The position numbers were made by a program, and so were the translations under genes. Positions 18,453 to 27,003 of a DNA stretch of 63,396 nt are shown one piece after another (position 1 is the first letter of the stretch; the number at the start of each line of letters is the position of its first letter). The notes under the pieces were generated by a model. The model had not been told where the DNA came from, did not search any database, and saw nothing but the letters and a program-made list of their open reading frames with translations. The DNA lies in contig JAGQQG010000030.1 of assembly GCA_020426325.1 (NCBI GenBank), forward strand, positions 1 to 63,396. Reading direction: 5' to 3'. Source of the stretch: Planctomycetaceae bacterium. Lineage in GTDB: Bacteria; Planctomycetota; Planctomycetia; Planctomycetales; Planctomycetaceae.

Positions 18453-18493
18453 AAAAAAACGCCGCCGCGGGTCATGGGTCGCGCGGCGACGTT
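18453..18493 (-). terminator. Rho-independent terminator, minus strand
   Basis: The arms AACGCCGCCGCG (18458-18469) and CGCGGCGACGTT (18482-18493) pair with a single C-A mismatch. Seven A residues at 18453-18459 supply a U-tract on the minus strand. It would stop transcripts reading through from the gene ending at 18967 before they reach the one starting at 18305. Confidence 0.6.
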
Positions 18494-18729
18494 TGATTTG
18501 CCCCCGCAGTTAGAATCGGCATAACCCGACAGGTCACACCACTCGAAATTGTTGAATCTGAAAGTCCTCTTGACGAGCGAACTTCCAAGAGACTCATGTA
18601 ATGCAAGTCTCGGTAGATTGCCTGCGTGGCTTCGCTGTCGTCATTTTCCCTTCTGACCGTGAGCATTCGATGTTCTGCGTTCGAACGCTCACCAAATTTT
18701 CGGGAAATCGTGAAACAACGTTTTTGAAC

Positions 18730-18903
18730 ATGCCACAATCACACAAGCCGGCCGTTGTCCTTGTTGGCGACAGACTCGACTCTGCGACCGCTCTCGCGAT
18801 TGTGAAACACGAAGGTTTCGACTGCTGTGCTCACTAGTTTGGCTCTGGACAATGTCATCATATCGAGTTGGAGGCCGCTGATCGTATCTGCGCAGCAGTC
18901 GGG
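18730..18903 (+). pseudogene. Decayed N-terminal fragment of queC
   Basis: Base by base this stretch parallels the start of the intact queC at 20189. Translation begins MPQSHKPAVVLVG and continues [16 protein letters not shown], but an in-frame TAG at 18835-18837 cuts it after 35 codons. Recognisable similarity then continues to about 18903 (CATATCGAGTTGGAGGCCGC against the matching queC segment), and beyond that it is lost. The nucleotide-binding SGGLDS loop of the intact copy is changed to GDRLDS, so even the retained part would not bind ATP. It is best read as a partial duplication in the same orientation about 1.46 kb upstream of the functional gene. Confidence 0.8.
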
Positions 18904-18966
18904 AAATGACGACTCTGCCCTCTCCCTGTGAGGGAACGTGTGTATTCGAATTCCTCGACTCAATCT

Positions 18967-19893
18967 CTACGGGGCCTTCACTGTCGACTTGGATTTCGAC
19001 TTCATCGTGAGGTCGAGTTCACCCGGCAGTTCCATACCGTTCACGGAGAGAGTGAGGCTTCCTGTCACGCGAAACTTTTGCTCCGTCTCAATGTACAAAT
19101 TCTGCTCGGGATCATACCAAAGGGTCCCTTCGGAGGAGTCAACTTTGAGGTCGCTTTCAGTGACCTTCGCTGGCGACGCAGGATTGTCCGCGACGTGCAG
19201 AACAGCGGAATGAATCTTGACTGTGACTTTCTCCAGATTGTGTCCGTCCTTCTCTTCCGGGCCTGCATATGTGTACTCGGTGTCGAGCTCAAACGATTGC
19301 CCACTGCCCAAATCATGGTTCTCAGTTCGTGTCCATGTCTCACCCGGGTTCACCGGCTCGGTTGCGTAGCGGGACACTTCGTTATTGCTGCGATCCTTAA
19401 GTCGCTCGGGATCGGTATCGTTCTTGAAGATGTCGCTGACCCCTGTGATGGGGCCGCCGGTGTATTCCGCGCTCAGCACTTTGTGATCGGCCCCCATCTC
19501 GAGCTTCCATTTTGCCGGTGCTATCGCCCTCAGCATGTCGACAATCACGGCCAGCTGAGCATTGTCCGGTTCCACATCCGGATTATTTGAGTTAAACGCA
19601 ACCTTCATCCCTCCAGGCAATGAAAGGTCTGCCTGCAGAACCTCGTACTCTCCGGTCGCCGTGTAACCACCTGTCGCCGTCGATGGGCCGATCGTCGTTA
19701 CAATGGTCGCGAAATTGTTGGCCCCTGTCTCTAGCGGCATGCCTGCAATTGTCAGGGTTTGACTCGTCTCAATCTCCGCCTCCGTCCGGATCACAGTGCC
19801 CTGGGTTACACTCGGATTGTATCTCAGCGAAACCTGCGCCTCCGTTGACGCTGTGACGGACACGGCTACAAGACAACTCAACAGACGTAACAT
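18967..19893 (-). CDS. Secreted DUF6263-like protein
   Basis: 308 residues from the ATG at 19893, which has an AGGAGG ribosome binding site. The signal peptide is MLRLLSCLVAVSVTASTEA. The mature protein is strand-rich and acidic, with VSLRYNPSVTQGTVIRTEAEIE near its start and ETWTRTENHDLGSGQSFELDTEYTYAG in the middle, a pattern I associate with DUF6263. That family is of unknown function and is common in planctomycetes. The gene lies between the queC relic and intact queC on the opposite strand, inside the duplicated interval. Confidence 0.7.
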   Translation of the reverse strand: MLRLLSCLVAVSVTASTEAQVSLRYNPSVTQGTVIRTEAEIETSQTLTIAGMPLETGANNFATIVTTIGPSTATGGYTATGEYEVLQADLSLPGGMKVAFNSNNPDVEPDNAQLAVIVDMLRAIAPAKWKLEMGADHKVLSAEYTGGPITGVSDIFKNDTDPERLKDRSNNEVSRYATEPVNPGETWTRTENHDLGSGQSFELDTEYTYAGPEEKDGHNLEKVTVKIHSAVLHVADNPASPAKVTESDLKVDSSEGTLWYDPEQNLYIETEQKFRVTGSLTLSVNGMELPGELDLTMKSKSKSTVKAP

Positions 19894-20188
19894 GAGATTT
19901 CCTCCTTCATCGGGTTCTGGAAAGACGTGAGAGCCAGTTGTTCGATTCGTAACGAGAATTATTGGCAACAACTCGGTTTCAGGGATTTACGCCATTCGGC
20001 TTCTGACCGTTTGATGCTTCGGCCATAATGCGGATTATTAGATCCAGGATCTCGATGGGCTTTGATGCTCCCGACACGATAATTGTATCGCACGGTCAGT
20101 ACAATCCTGCGTCAAGCCATGACGGCACGGAAAGCCCTGTTTCCAGTGCCACACAGATACCCTTTTCAAGATGGATTTGAATCTGATC

Positions 20189-20878
20189 ATGAAACATTCA
20201 CACAAACCGGCCGTCATCCTCGTCAGCGGTGGACTCGACTCAGCGACCGCTCTCGCGATTGCGAAGCACGAAGGCTTCGACTGTTACGCTCTCTCGTTCG
20301 ACTACGGGCAACGGCACCGCTTCGAGTTGGAAGCAGCTGATCGCGTTTGCGAATCCATCGGTGTCACGGACCACATCACGATACCGTTGAACCTGCGTGC
20401 CTTTGGAGGTTCGGCACTCACAGCCGACATCGACGTTCCCAAGGACCGACCCGACGACGAGATGACAGCGGGCATTCCGATCACCTACGTCCCCGCTCGC
20501 AACACGATATTTCTCTCGGTTGCCTTGGGGTGGGCCGAAGTGCTGGGGGCATTTGACATCTACATCGGCGTCAACGCGGTCGACTACAGCGGCTACCCCG
20601 ACTGCCGCCCCGAATTCGTCGCTGAGTTCGAGACCCTCGCCAACCTCGCCACCCAAGCGGGCGTTGAAGGGACCGGTCACTTCCGGATTCACACTCCTCT
20701 CATCGATCTCACCAAAGCCGACATTATCCGCAAGGGCATCTCGCTGGGTGTCGATTACTCACTCACCCACAGCTGCTACGACCCCGACGAGAACGGCCAC
20801 CCCTGCGGCCACTGCGACTCCTGTGTCCTCAGAGCCAAAGGCTTCGCCGAGGCAGGTGTCGAAGATCCACGTCGCTGA
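20189..20878 (+). CDS. queC: 7-cyano-7-deazaguanine synthase QueC
   Basis: Converts 7-carboxy-7-deazaguanine to preQ0 with ATP and ammonia, in the queuosine tRNA-modification pathway. 229 residues from the ATG at 20189; a longer frame begins at 20171. The PP-loop SGGLDS is at 13-18 and the zinc-binding cysteines near the C-terminus (Cys196, 206, 209 and 212 in CGHCDSC) are all present. FDYGQRH and [11 protein letters not shown] are typical family blocks. No other queuosine genes are in view. Confidence 0.95.
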   Translation: MKHSHKPAVILVSGGLDSATALAIAKHEGFDCYALSFDYGQRHRFELEAADRVCESIGVTDHITIPLNLRAFGGSALTADIDVPKDRPDDEMTAGIPITYVPARNTIFLSVALGWAEVLGAFDIYIGVNAVDYSGYPDCRPEFVAEFETLANLATQAGVEGTGHFRIHTPLIDLTKADIIRKGISLGVDYSLTHSCYDPDENGHPCGHCDSCVLRAKGFAEAGVEDPRR

Positions 20879-20951
20879 TACTCGCTTGGGCACCTGGATC
20901 TGCGAATCATCGTGAGATTACAAACTAGGGTGTAAGGACTGTCTCCGAATG

Positions 20952-20960
20952 TGGTATAAT
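20952..20960 (+). promoter_or_regulatory. Extended -10 promoter element upstream of the DUF1501 gene
   Basis: TGGTATAAT is a perfect -10 hexamer (20955-20960) preceded by the extended TGn motif. No good -35 box is seen 16-18 bp upstream, as expected for extended -10 promoters. It would give a leader of about 50 nt for the gene at 21017. Confidence 0.45.
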
Positions 20961-21016
20961 TTAGGTCCCACCCATCAACCGGAATCGTCCTGCCTGCCGG
21001 TGTTGTTGGAGACTGC

Positions 21017-22420
21017 ATGCGTCGTTCGTTTCCATTGATCTGTCGTGAGTTTTCGCAGCTCTCACGAGTCCCTCGTCGGGATGTGCTGCGCGCGGGGACG
21101 TTGGGGATGCTCGGTCTGGAGGGACTCGCATCGCAGGTGAGTGCGGGGCCAGTTGCGGTCAATGGGGCACCGGGGTTCGGTCGGGCGAAACGGTGCATCT
21201 TTCTGTTCATGTGGGGCGGGCCGAGTCAGCTCGAAACGTTCGACATGAAGCCGGACGCGCCTTCGGAAGTGCGGGGTGAGTTCGATCCGGTCTCGACACC
21301 CGTGCCCGGTCTGCACATTTGCGAGCACTTCACGCACCTTGCACCGTTGATGGACAAAGTAGCCGTCGTGCGATCGTTGACGCATGACGACCCGGCTCAC
21401 CTGTCGAGCGGACACACCACGCTCACCGGTCACTTGCCGCCGGTCAACAAGAGCGACGCGGAGCCCCCCTCGGAGAAGGATACGCCTCACCTGGGGGCCA
21501 TGCTGTCCAAACTGCGACCGGTCAGCGGTGGGATGCCCTCGTTCATCACCATGCCGTGGAAGGCCCTGCACCCTGCTGCCCCCGGCGGACAGGCCCCCGG
21601 TCAACACGGCGGCTGGCTTGGTCGATCGTACGATCCGCTACTGCTCGAAGGAGACCCCAACGCAGCTGACTGGAAAGTGCCGGCCCTCGCACTCAGTGAC
21701 GGCGTCACCGCTCACCGGCTCGACGACCGCCGTCATCTGCTCGACGTGATCGACCGTCAACGACAGGCACTCGAACTGTCCCCCGTCTCGCTCGACCTCG
21801 ACACGCAACAACAGAAAGCGTTCGGACTGCTGACCTCGCCGGACGTGCGACGTGCGTTCGATCTGCAGCAGGAACCGGATGAGGTCCGCGACGCCTACGG
21901 CCGCAACATTCATGGACAGTGCGTGCTCCTCGCCCGCAGGCTGGCCGAGCATGGCGTGCCGTTCGTCTCGGTCAACTGGCATCAGGACCACAAAAACTTC
22001 TGGGACACGCACGGCAACAACTTCAACCGGCTGAAGAACGACCTCATCCCCCCCTCCGACCGGGCCCTCGCGACGCTGCTCACCGACCTCGACCAGCGAG
22101 ACATGCTCGACGACACGCTCGTCGTCTGGGTGGGCGAGTTCGGTCGACGCCCGCAGATCAGCACACAGCACGCCGGCCGCGAGCATCACCCCTTCTGCTA
22201 CAACGGCCTGCTCGCCGGCGGCGGCATCACGGGCGGCGCGATCTACGGCAAAAGCAACGACATCGCCTCCCACCCCATCGAAGACCCCGTCTCCCCCCAC
22301 GACCTCGCCGCCACCATCCTCCACGCCCTCGGCATCGACGCCACCACCACTCTCCCCGACCGCTCGGGCCGCCCCAGGTTCCTCTACGACGGCAAGCCTA
22401 TCACAGAGCTGTTCGGTTGA
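21017..22420 (+). CDS. DUF1501 secreted protein, Tat-type signal
   Basis: 467 residues. The N-terminus carries a twin-arginine-like signal (PRRDVLRAGTLGMLGL). The fold belongs to the sulfatase/alkaline phosphatase-like DUF1501 family: FMWGGPSQLETFDMKP, then LSSGHTTLTGH, RLAEHGVPFVSVNWHQDHKNFWDTHGNN, DTLVVWVGEFGRRPQ and AGREHHPFCYNGLLAGGGITGG. In planctomycetes these proteins are usually paired with DUF1549/DUF1553 cytochrome-like partners, which are absent here. The 3' half is strikingly C-rich, and composition changes sharply just after the stop codon. Confidence 0.9.
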   Translation: MRRSFPLICREFSQLSRVPRRDVLRAGTLGMLGLEGLASQVSAGPVAVNGAPGFGRAKRCIFLFMWGGPSQLETFDMKPDAPSEVRGEFDPVSTPVPGLHICEHFTHLAPLMDKVAVVRSLTHDDPAHLSSGHTTLTGHLPPVNKSDAEPPSEKDTPHLGAMLSKLRPVSGGMPSFITMPWKALHPAAPGGQAPGQHGGWLGRSYDPLLLEGDPNAADWKVPALALSDGVTAHRLDDRRHLLDVIDRQRQALELSPVSLDLDTQQQKAFGLLTSPDVRRAFDLQQEPDEVRDAYGRNIHGQCVLLARRLAEHGVPFVSVNWHQDHKNFWDTHGNNFNRLKNDLIPPSDRALATLLTDLDQRDMLDDTLVVWVGEFGRRPQISTQHAGREHHPFCYNGLLAGGGITGGAIYGKSNDIASHPIEDPVSPHDLAATILHALGIDATTTLPDRSGRPRFLYDGKPITELFG

Positions 22421-22625
22421 CACCTACTCCACGCTGGCGAATTCCGCTAGAGTCAAGACCGGGTTACACCGGTTGGCACAATCGCTACCGCGTCAGCGGA
22501 CGGAAGTATCTGCGAAAAGCGAGCTGTGATCTGATGTCGTACGTCTACGGGAATGCTGCCCATCGCTTCGCGATAGGGGTTGCGACATTCCGTGGCACCC
22601 AGTTACCAGACGGAGTGAAACGGTG

Positions 22626-23009
22626 ATGCCTCGTATGAAACAGATGTTGTTCTGGATGATCATTCTCTCGTGTTCCTTGTCATTCGCGATGGCAGCGATT
22701 CAGCAGTGGTGGTCCGCTCACTGCTATTTGCCACTACGAGACCGCAACTACCTGACTATCGACAATCGCTCTGCGCTCTGGGTCGTCCGTATCGGTGACA
22801 TCGGTGGAATCCACGGGGTGGATATAGGACTGACAGACACCAACCCTCTCCTTAACGCGCTGCGGGGCAAGCATGTTCCATTTCCGACAAACTGGGTTGT
22901 TGATTGGTGCCTTGAGATACAGCGCCGATCCCCGTACTTACTAATATGCACTCCGCTCTACTTTCCGATGTTGGTCTTTGGGATCTGGCCACTTCGTCAA
23001 ATCAACTGA
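22626..23009 (+). CDS. Small membrane protein of unknown function
   Basis: 127 residues from the ATG at 22626. One membrane segment lies near the N-terminus (MLFWMIILSCSLSFAMAAI) and another near the C-terminus (YLLICTPLYFPMLVFGIWPL). The centre between them (YLTIDNRSALWVVRIGDIGG) is strand-like and probably extracytoplasmic. It resembles small planctomycete membrane proteins without assigned function. It opens an AT-richer stretch. Confidence 0.55.
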   Translation: MPRMKQMLFWMIILSCSLSFAMAAIQQWWSAHCYLPLRDRNYLTIDNRSALWVVRIGDIGGIHGVDIGLTDTNPLLNALRGKHVPFPTNWVVDWCLEIQRRSPYLLICTPLYFPMLVFGIWPLRQIN

Positions 23010-23221
23010 CGAGTTCGTGCCAGAGCGAAATCACAGACGGACGATCATACATCCAAAGCGTTATCTTCACCAAACATTGCGTGCTAACAGTCACTTGGCT
23101 GGGATACCCGATGGGATACGCCGATCGGCTCTCCCAGCCTACTTCGCTGTTGAAGATACTTACGAGAACTCCGCCAATACATCATGGCGATGATGAGCGC
23201 ATCCTACGCCGCACATGTTAA

Positions 23222-23761
23222 TCAAGGTTCGAGCGAGATGTATTCCTGTCCGTCAACACTTTCGCCTTGAGAAATCCAAAAAGTCGCCCGGACGCCTCGA
23301 ACGTAAACGGTGTACGACTCCGTCTTCTCCTCAGGAACTGCAACCCGAACTGAGTACGTACTCCCATCACGTCGTTCTCGACTCTCATACACATACTTTA
23401 TGACAGTGTATGTCCGAGTCCGCGTTTCAGGGCGAACAAACGGCTCCAAATGAAACTCCCCAGCAGGAGCGTCTTGATATGCACGGTGAAAATCAACCCA
23501 CCCTATCGTACTGTCTACGTATCGTCTGGGAGATGTCCAACTTCGGAGAACCGTTTTGTATTTGCCAGGAGCTGCAATATTGAGGGCAACCAATTCATTG
23601 GCCTCTATTTTGAGTGGAGGCGACTGAAAACGATTGGCAGATTCTGGCTTGAAGTACAAGTCATAAGGTCGATCGGTCGGGTTTCCAATCATCAACTGCG
23701 ATTGCGCGAAAGCACATGTAGCCGTTAACTGCCAGGCTAAACACAATACAATAGTTCTCAT
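23222..23761 (-). CDS. Small secreted protein of unknown function
   Basis: 179 residues from the ATG at 23761, chosen for its clean signal peptide (MRTIVLCLAWQLTATCAFAQ). The mature protein is predicted beta-rich: LMIGNPTDRPYDLYFKP, LVALNIAAPGKYKTVLRSW, then a basic RTRTYTVIKYVYESRERRDG stretch. No family recognised. It lies 38 nt downstream of the membrane-anchored hydrolase on the same strand, so the two are probably cotranscribed. Confidence 0.6.
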   Translation of the reverse strand: MRTIVLCLAWQLTATCAFAQSQLMIGNPTDRPYDLYFKPESANRFQSPPLKIEANELVALNIAAPGKYKTVLRSWTSPRRYVDSTIGWVDFHRAYQDAPAGEFHLEPFVRPETRTRTYTVIKYVYESRERRDGSTYSVRVAVPEEKTESYTVYVRGVRATFWISQGESVDGQEYISLEP

Positions 23762-23799
23762 GGCACCACCTATTGGGATTGGGAATCTCGCATTCTGAA

Positions 23800-25089
23800 T
23801 TATTGTCGAATCTCGGCAGACAAGGTATCGCCGCTGCATTTGATTATAATTGTCGTCAAGCGAGCGTTCCGCACATTCGCAACCCCTAGCCAGATTGGGG
23901 CGCCTAATTCCGATCGAAACGCATATATTCCGTACCATCCACTCTCAGAAAGAAATCCATCGACTGGCTCTTCCGTAACACCGTAAGCTGCCGGAAATGA
24001 GACTGTAGGACTGCCACCCTGCGTGTAGAAATGTGAGCAGTCGAACAGTAACACCCAAAGATCAAAGCCACTTTCATTAACACATTGCACTCCTACGGCG
24101 TCGGCGGGAAGCCGAGGAGTGTAACCAATGACTTGGGAGCGGTCTGGAAATCGCGGATCGTCCGACGGATTAACAAGTGGATGATCAGCGGGGAGCGAAT
24201 AGTCAATCTCTTGATACTTTCTTTCACAAATCGGCGGAGTCGCATCTGCGCACCAACCCAGCATGTAACAAGTAACTATGTAAGTGATTCCTGCAAGTAA
24301 CCAAAGCCACCACAACCACACAAAGAGCCATAGTATCGCGACAGATATTTGGACGAAAAGTCGAAGCCCTGGGATTGAAAGCAGTATCCGCTCAAGAAGG
24401 CTCGGTTCGCGCGGGATCGATGTGCTCTCGCCCAACGCTCTCCCATTGAGAAATGGAACCCAGTACTCTTCAATATGATCTCGATCAAAGAACACCCCAT
24501 GACCACCATGGTAATCGCGTTCAGACAGCCGATGAGGACGTTCAAACCCATATGCACCTGAGGCGCCGTATCTTCCATTGAAGTGCTCGGCAATGATCGG
24601 CCAAGGATCACTGTTTCCGCGCTCGTTGATGACTGCCTCGTCGGTATCAGGTACTGACACACCATATCGATCCCGGACATCCCGCCAATCATACTGGCGG
24701 GAAAGAACTCCTCCGCAAAGGATGATCCGGTGAAATGCTGCGTCAGGATTCATTTGCAACAACCTACCGGTCAGGTGGCAACCAAAGCTGTGAGCAATGA
24801 TCGAAATCTTTGCATGCGGGTGGTCCTTTTTTGCGCGTTGATACTGTGAATGCAAATTCGAGTACGCAGCCCCACCTAGGTCGAATGGAGAGATAAACGA
24901 CAGTGGCCCGAACCAGCCGTAACGAATTGAGATGCATTTTGAACGCGGTATATGTTTTTCAAGTTGCGTTTTCACGCGTAATTGCCACCCCCCCATGTCT
25001 CTTATTCCGTGCAAAAGCAGAATTACATGTTCGACTCTTCCTTCAACCTCAGTGATCTTGCTGGCGCTTGTATCGATATTGGAATTCAT
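23800..25089 (-). CDS. Membrane-anchored alpha/beta hydrolase with extra C-terminal domain
   Basis: 429 residues from the ATG at 25089. The N-terminal 210 residues have an alpha/beta hydrolase pattern: VEHVILLLHGIRDMGGW (oxyanion strand and loop) and the nucleophile elbow IAHSFGCH with Ser101. A His in HRLSERDYHGGHGVFF could complete the triad. A strongly hydrophobic segment at about 235-285 (ILWLFVWLWWLWLLAGITYIV) should form one or two membrane helices. The last 110 residues are a strand-rich domain of unknown type. It is probably a lipase or esterase tethered to the membrane; the substrate is unknown. Confidence 0.65.
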   Translation of the reverse strand: MNSNIDTSASKITEVEGRVEHVILLLHGIRDMGGWQLRVKTQLEKHIPRSKCISIRYGWFGPLSFISPFDLGGAAYSNLHSQYQRAKKDHPHAKISIIAHSFGCHLTGRLLQMNPDAAFHRIILCGGVLSRQYDWRDVRDRYGVSVPDTDEAVINERGNSDPWPIIAEHFNGRYGASGAYGFERPHRLSERDYHGGHGVFFDRDHIEEYWVPFLNGRALGESTSIPREPSLLERILLSIPGLRLFVQISVAILWLFVWLWWLWLLAGITYIVTCYMLGWCADATPPICERKYQEIDYSLPADHPLVNPSDDPRFPDRSQVIGYTPRLPADAVGVQCVNESGFDLWVLLFDCSHFYTQGGSPTVSFPAAYGVTEEPVDGFLSESGWYGIYAFRSELGAPIWLGVANVRNARLTTIIIKCSGDTLSAEIRQ

Positions 25090-25245
25090 CGTTACTGCAT
25101 CGAATTCGTGGCGAGTAGGAGACAGACACATGCTCAATACTTAGTGTAGTTTACTTCAATCCTATCTGAGAATCGAGTTGGTCGGTTCCAGTTGCCCGTG
25201 TTCAACCAATTGATATGCGGGACGAACTTGTTCACCGCAGGGTGG

Positions 25246-25265
25246 CCCAGCCGTTTCAGGCTGGG
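25246..25265. repeat. Palindromic element, 7-bp stem
   Basis: CCCAGCC (25246-25252) and GGCTGGG (25259-25265) form a perfect stem with a GTTTCA loop. It has the look of a REP-type extragenic palindrome. No T-tract follows, so it is not a typical terminator. Confidence 0.55.
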
Positions 25266-25392
25266 TGACGCAGTCACAAGACGAACGTCACTGCGTGAAC
25301 GAACTTCCAAAGTCTGTCGGACACGGAGTGTGAATCGTCCTATCGCTTCGCGACCCAACCGTCGTTACCTCCGGTCGAGCCACCCAGCGATT

Positions 25393-25617
25393 GACTTCTG
25401 CAACGAGAAGCAGACTGGTCGGGGCACTCGTGTGTGCATCGATCCACTCTCGCTCCTGCTCCTCCGTCAACTTCACCTCATCCGGTTCTGTGATCAAGTA
25501 GGAACTCTCACGGCTGACGTGCATCAGATGTTCAATGATGGCAAAAGCGTCGTCCGCAATCGCACTTCGTATGAGAACTCGATCGCCCGCCTTGCTCTGA
25601 AACTCCGTTTGTGAATT
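25393..25617 (-). pseudogene. Truncated GNAT acetyltransferase, paralogue of the gene at 29423
   Basis: Translation of the minus strand gives a stretch with GDRVLIRSAIADDAFAIIEH, then LITEPDEVKLTEEQEREWID and APTSLLLVAEV. It aligns without gaps to the N-terminal half of the intact GNAT protein encoded at 29423-29986 (GDLITVRSAVLDDAAALIDH, LISQSDELTLTEEQRQDWIR and SPTSLLLVAEV). Similarity stops right after LLLVAEV, before the acetyl-CoA-binding motif. The remaining open frame continues into unrelated sequence with a palindrome. The C-terminal catalytic half is therefore missing and the product could not work as an acetyltransferase. Confidence 0.75.
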
Positions 25618-25643
25618 CACTGCCAACGTAGTCTCGTCAATGC

Positions 25644-25683
25644 GTGGCCGGGGCTTCGGACTTCGTCCTCCAGCCCCGGCCAC
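25644..25683. repeat. Palindromic element, 12-bp stem
   Basis: GTGGCCGGGGCT (25644-25655) and AGCCCCGGCCAC (25672-25683) are perfectly complementary. The loop contains a second small stem (GGAC with GTCC). It looks like an extragenic repetitive palindrome and lies just outside the region of similarity in the GNAT relic. Confidence 0.6.
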
Positions 25684-25764
25684 ACAAAGTTGACATTGTG
25701 CTTCTGTGAGATCAGTCTCGCTCAGTGTCAGCTGCAACCAGTGCCAACCTGCCTAAGAACGCTG

Positions 25765-27003
25765 TCACTCGGCTGCTCTGATCCACTCCTCGTTGAACCA
25801 GACGTGTTTGATGGTTTCGTTGGGTTTCGGCGTGTAGGTGTATGTGACATGGATCAGGCCGTCGCGAGTTTGGATGACGGTGGGGTAGGAGGCGTGCGGA
25901 TTGTCGTCTGGGGGCGTGTGATTGTCCTCGATGCAGCGGTCCCATTTCCAGGTGTCGCCTTCGTCGTCGGAGAGGTACGCGGTCAAGCGGGAGCGGCCGT
26001 GGCGTCCGTCCCGTCCGTCCAGGTCGTTACACAGCAGGACCCAGTGGTCGTTCTGGAGTTTGCTGATCGACACGCTCGACTCGGGGTTGCGAATCTTCAA
26101 GTCGTGGAAGTTGCCCCACGTGAGACCGCCGTCGGTGGACTCGGCGACGCGGATGTAACGGAGCGGGCCTTTGTCTCGACCGTAGGCCATGAGGGTGCCG
26201 TCCTGTTTCTGGATGATCGCAGGCTGGATCAATCCATAGTCGGCCATGGGCTCGCCGTACTCCCATGTTTTGCCGCCGTCCTCGGTGAAGCAGGACAGCG
26301 ACGTGCAGTACACATCCGAGTAGAGCCCGATCAGCATGCGGTTGTCCGAGAGCATGATGGGCTGACAGCGGGGCATCCAGGAGAGCATGCCGGGCAGGCG
26401 TCCCCAGACGGCATCCTGATATTCGGCCAGATAGGTTTGGTCAGTCCTCGCCATTCGCACGCCGTGTTCGAGACGTTTGCGGTACTTCTCCTCGAAGTCG
26501 AACATCGTGCCGAACTTCTCATCGACGCCCGCAGCCATCTTGTCCATCACAGCCGCAAGATTCGGCGGCTCGCGGAGGATCGTGTCGTTCCATTCCCATT
26601 TGGGAGGGCCGTCGGCCCCGTAGTCGGTCGAGGTGCGGCATTGGAGCAGGTAGGTCTCGCGGGTGTTGGCGAGGGAGGAGATCCACCACAGGTAGAGCTT
26701 GCTCGCCGGGTCGATGTAGAGCACGGAGTTCTGGTCGGGCAGGCCCTGATTGTCCGCCATGACGAACGGCTCGCTCCACTTGTCCGCGCCCTTGCGTTTG
26801 CGTGCGCCGCTGATGACAAGCGTGTCGTCCGTCTTCTCCCCGTGACCACGGAACCACGCGACCAGCAAGTCGCCGTTCGGCGTCTCGACGATGCTCGAAC
26901 TGTGGTTGTGCATCGGCTCCGGCGGAAAGACGAGTTCGTCGAAGTAGACAGGCTCAGCAGGGGCAGCAGTTGCGATGAGTGTCGCGATCAGTAGTGGATT
27001 CAT
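25765..27003 (-). CDS. Sialidase-fold (BNR repeat) secreted protein
   Basis: 412 residues from the ATG at 27003, with a short signal peptide (MNPLLIATLIATAAPAEP). The six-bladed propeller family is shown by NHSSSIVETPNGDLLVAWFRG near the N-terminus and several Asp-box-like motifs: CFTEDGGKTWEYGEP, VAESTDGGLTWGNFH and YLSDDEGDTWKWD. NPHASYPTVIQTRDGLIHVTYTY closes the propeller. Planctomycete members of this family are usually annotated exo-alpha-sialidase without biochemical proof; it may act on other glycans. Confidence 0.85.
   Translation of the reverse strand: MNPLLIATLIATAAPAEPVYFDELVFPPEPMHNHSSSIVETPNGDLLVAWFRGHGEKTDDTLVISGARKRKGADKWSEPFVMADNQGLPDQNSVLYIDPASKLYLWWISSLANTRETYLLQCRTSTDYGADGPPKWEWNDTILREPPNLAAVMDKMAAGVDEKFGTMFDFEEKYRKRLEHGVRMARTDQTYLAEYQDAVWGRLPGMLSWMPRCQPIMLSDNRMLIGLYSDVYCTSLSCFTEDGGKTWEYGEPMADYGLIQPAIIQKQDGTLMAYGRDKGPLRYIRVAESTDGGLTWGNFHDLKIRNPESSVSISKLQNDHWVLLCNDLDGRDGRHGRSRLTAYLSDDEGDTWKWDRCIEDNHTPPDDNPHASYPTVIQTRDGLIHVTYTYTPKPNETIKHVWFNEEWIRAAE

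Larger units (their letters stand above)
18306..18966. other. Intergenic region with a terminator and a queC relic
   Basis: About 660 bases without an intact gene. It contains a minus-strand terminator at 18453-18493 and a decayed queC fragment at 18730-18903, both listed separately. The rest shows no protein-like reading frame. Confidence 0.7.
25090..25764. other. Gene-poor stretch with a GNAT relic and palindromes
   Basis: No intact gene. The interval holds a truncated GNAT acetyltransferase (25393-25617) flanked by two palindromic elements at 25246-25265 and 25644-25683, each listed separately. Confidence 0.65.

Noticed and set aside
20062-20083. TTGATG and GATAAT boxes as a queC promoter
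   Set aside because: The spacing is only 10 bp, too short for a sigma70 promoter.
21638-22423. Long open frame of 261 codons on the minus strand
   Set aside because: It is antisense to the DUF1501 gene; its Val/Gly/Asp/Glu-rich product is what GC-rich codons of the opposite strand give, and no domain is recognisable.
25690-26994. Open frame of 434 codons on the plus strand
   Set aside because: Antisense shadow of the sialidase-fold gene, which shows clear Asp-box motifs on the other strand.
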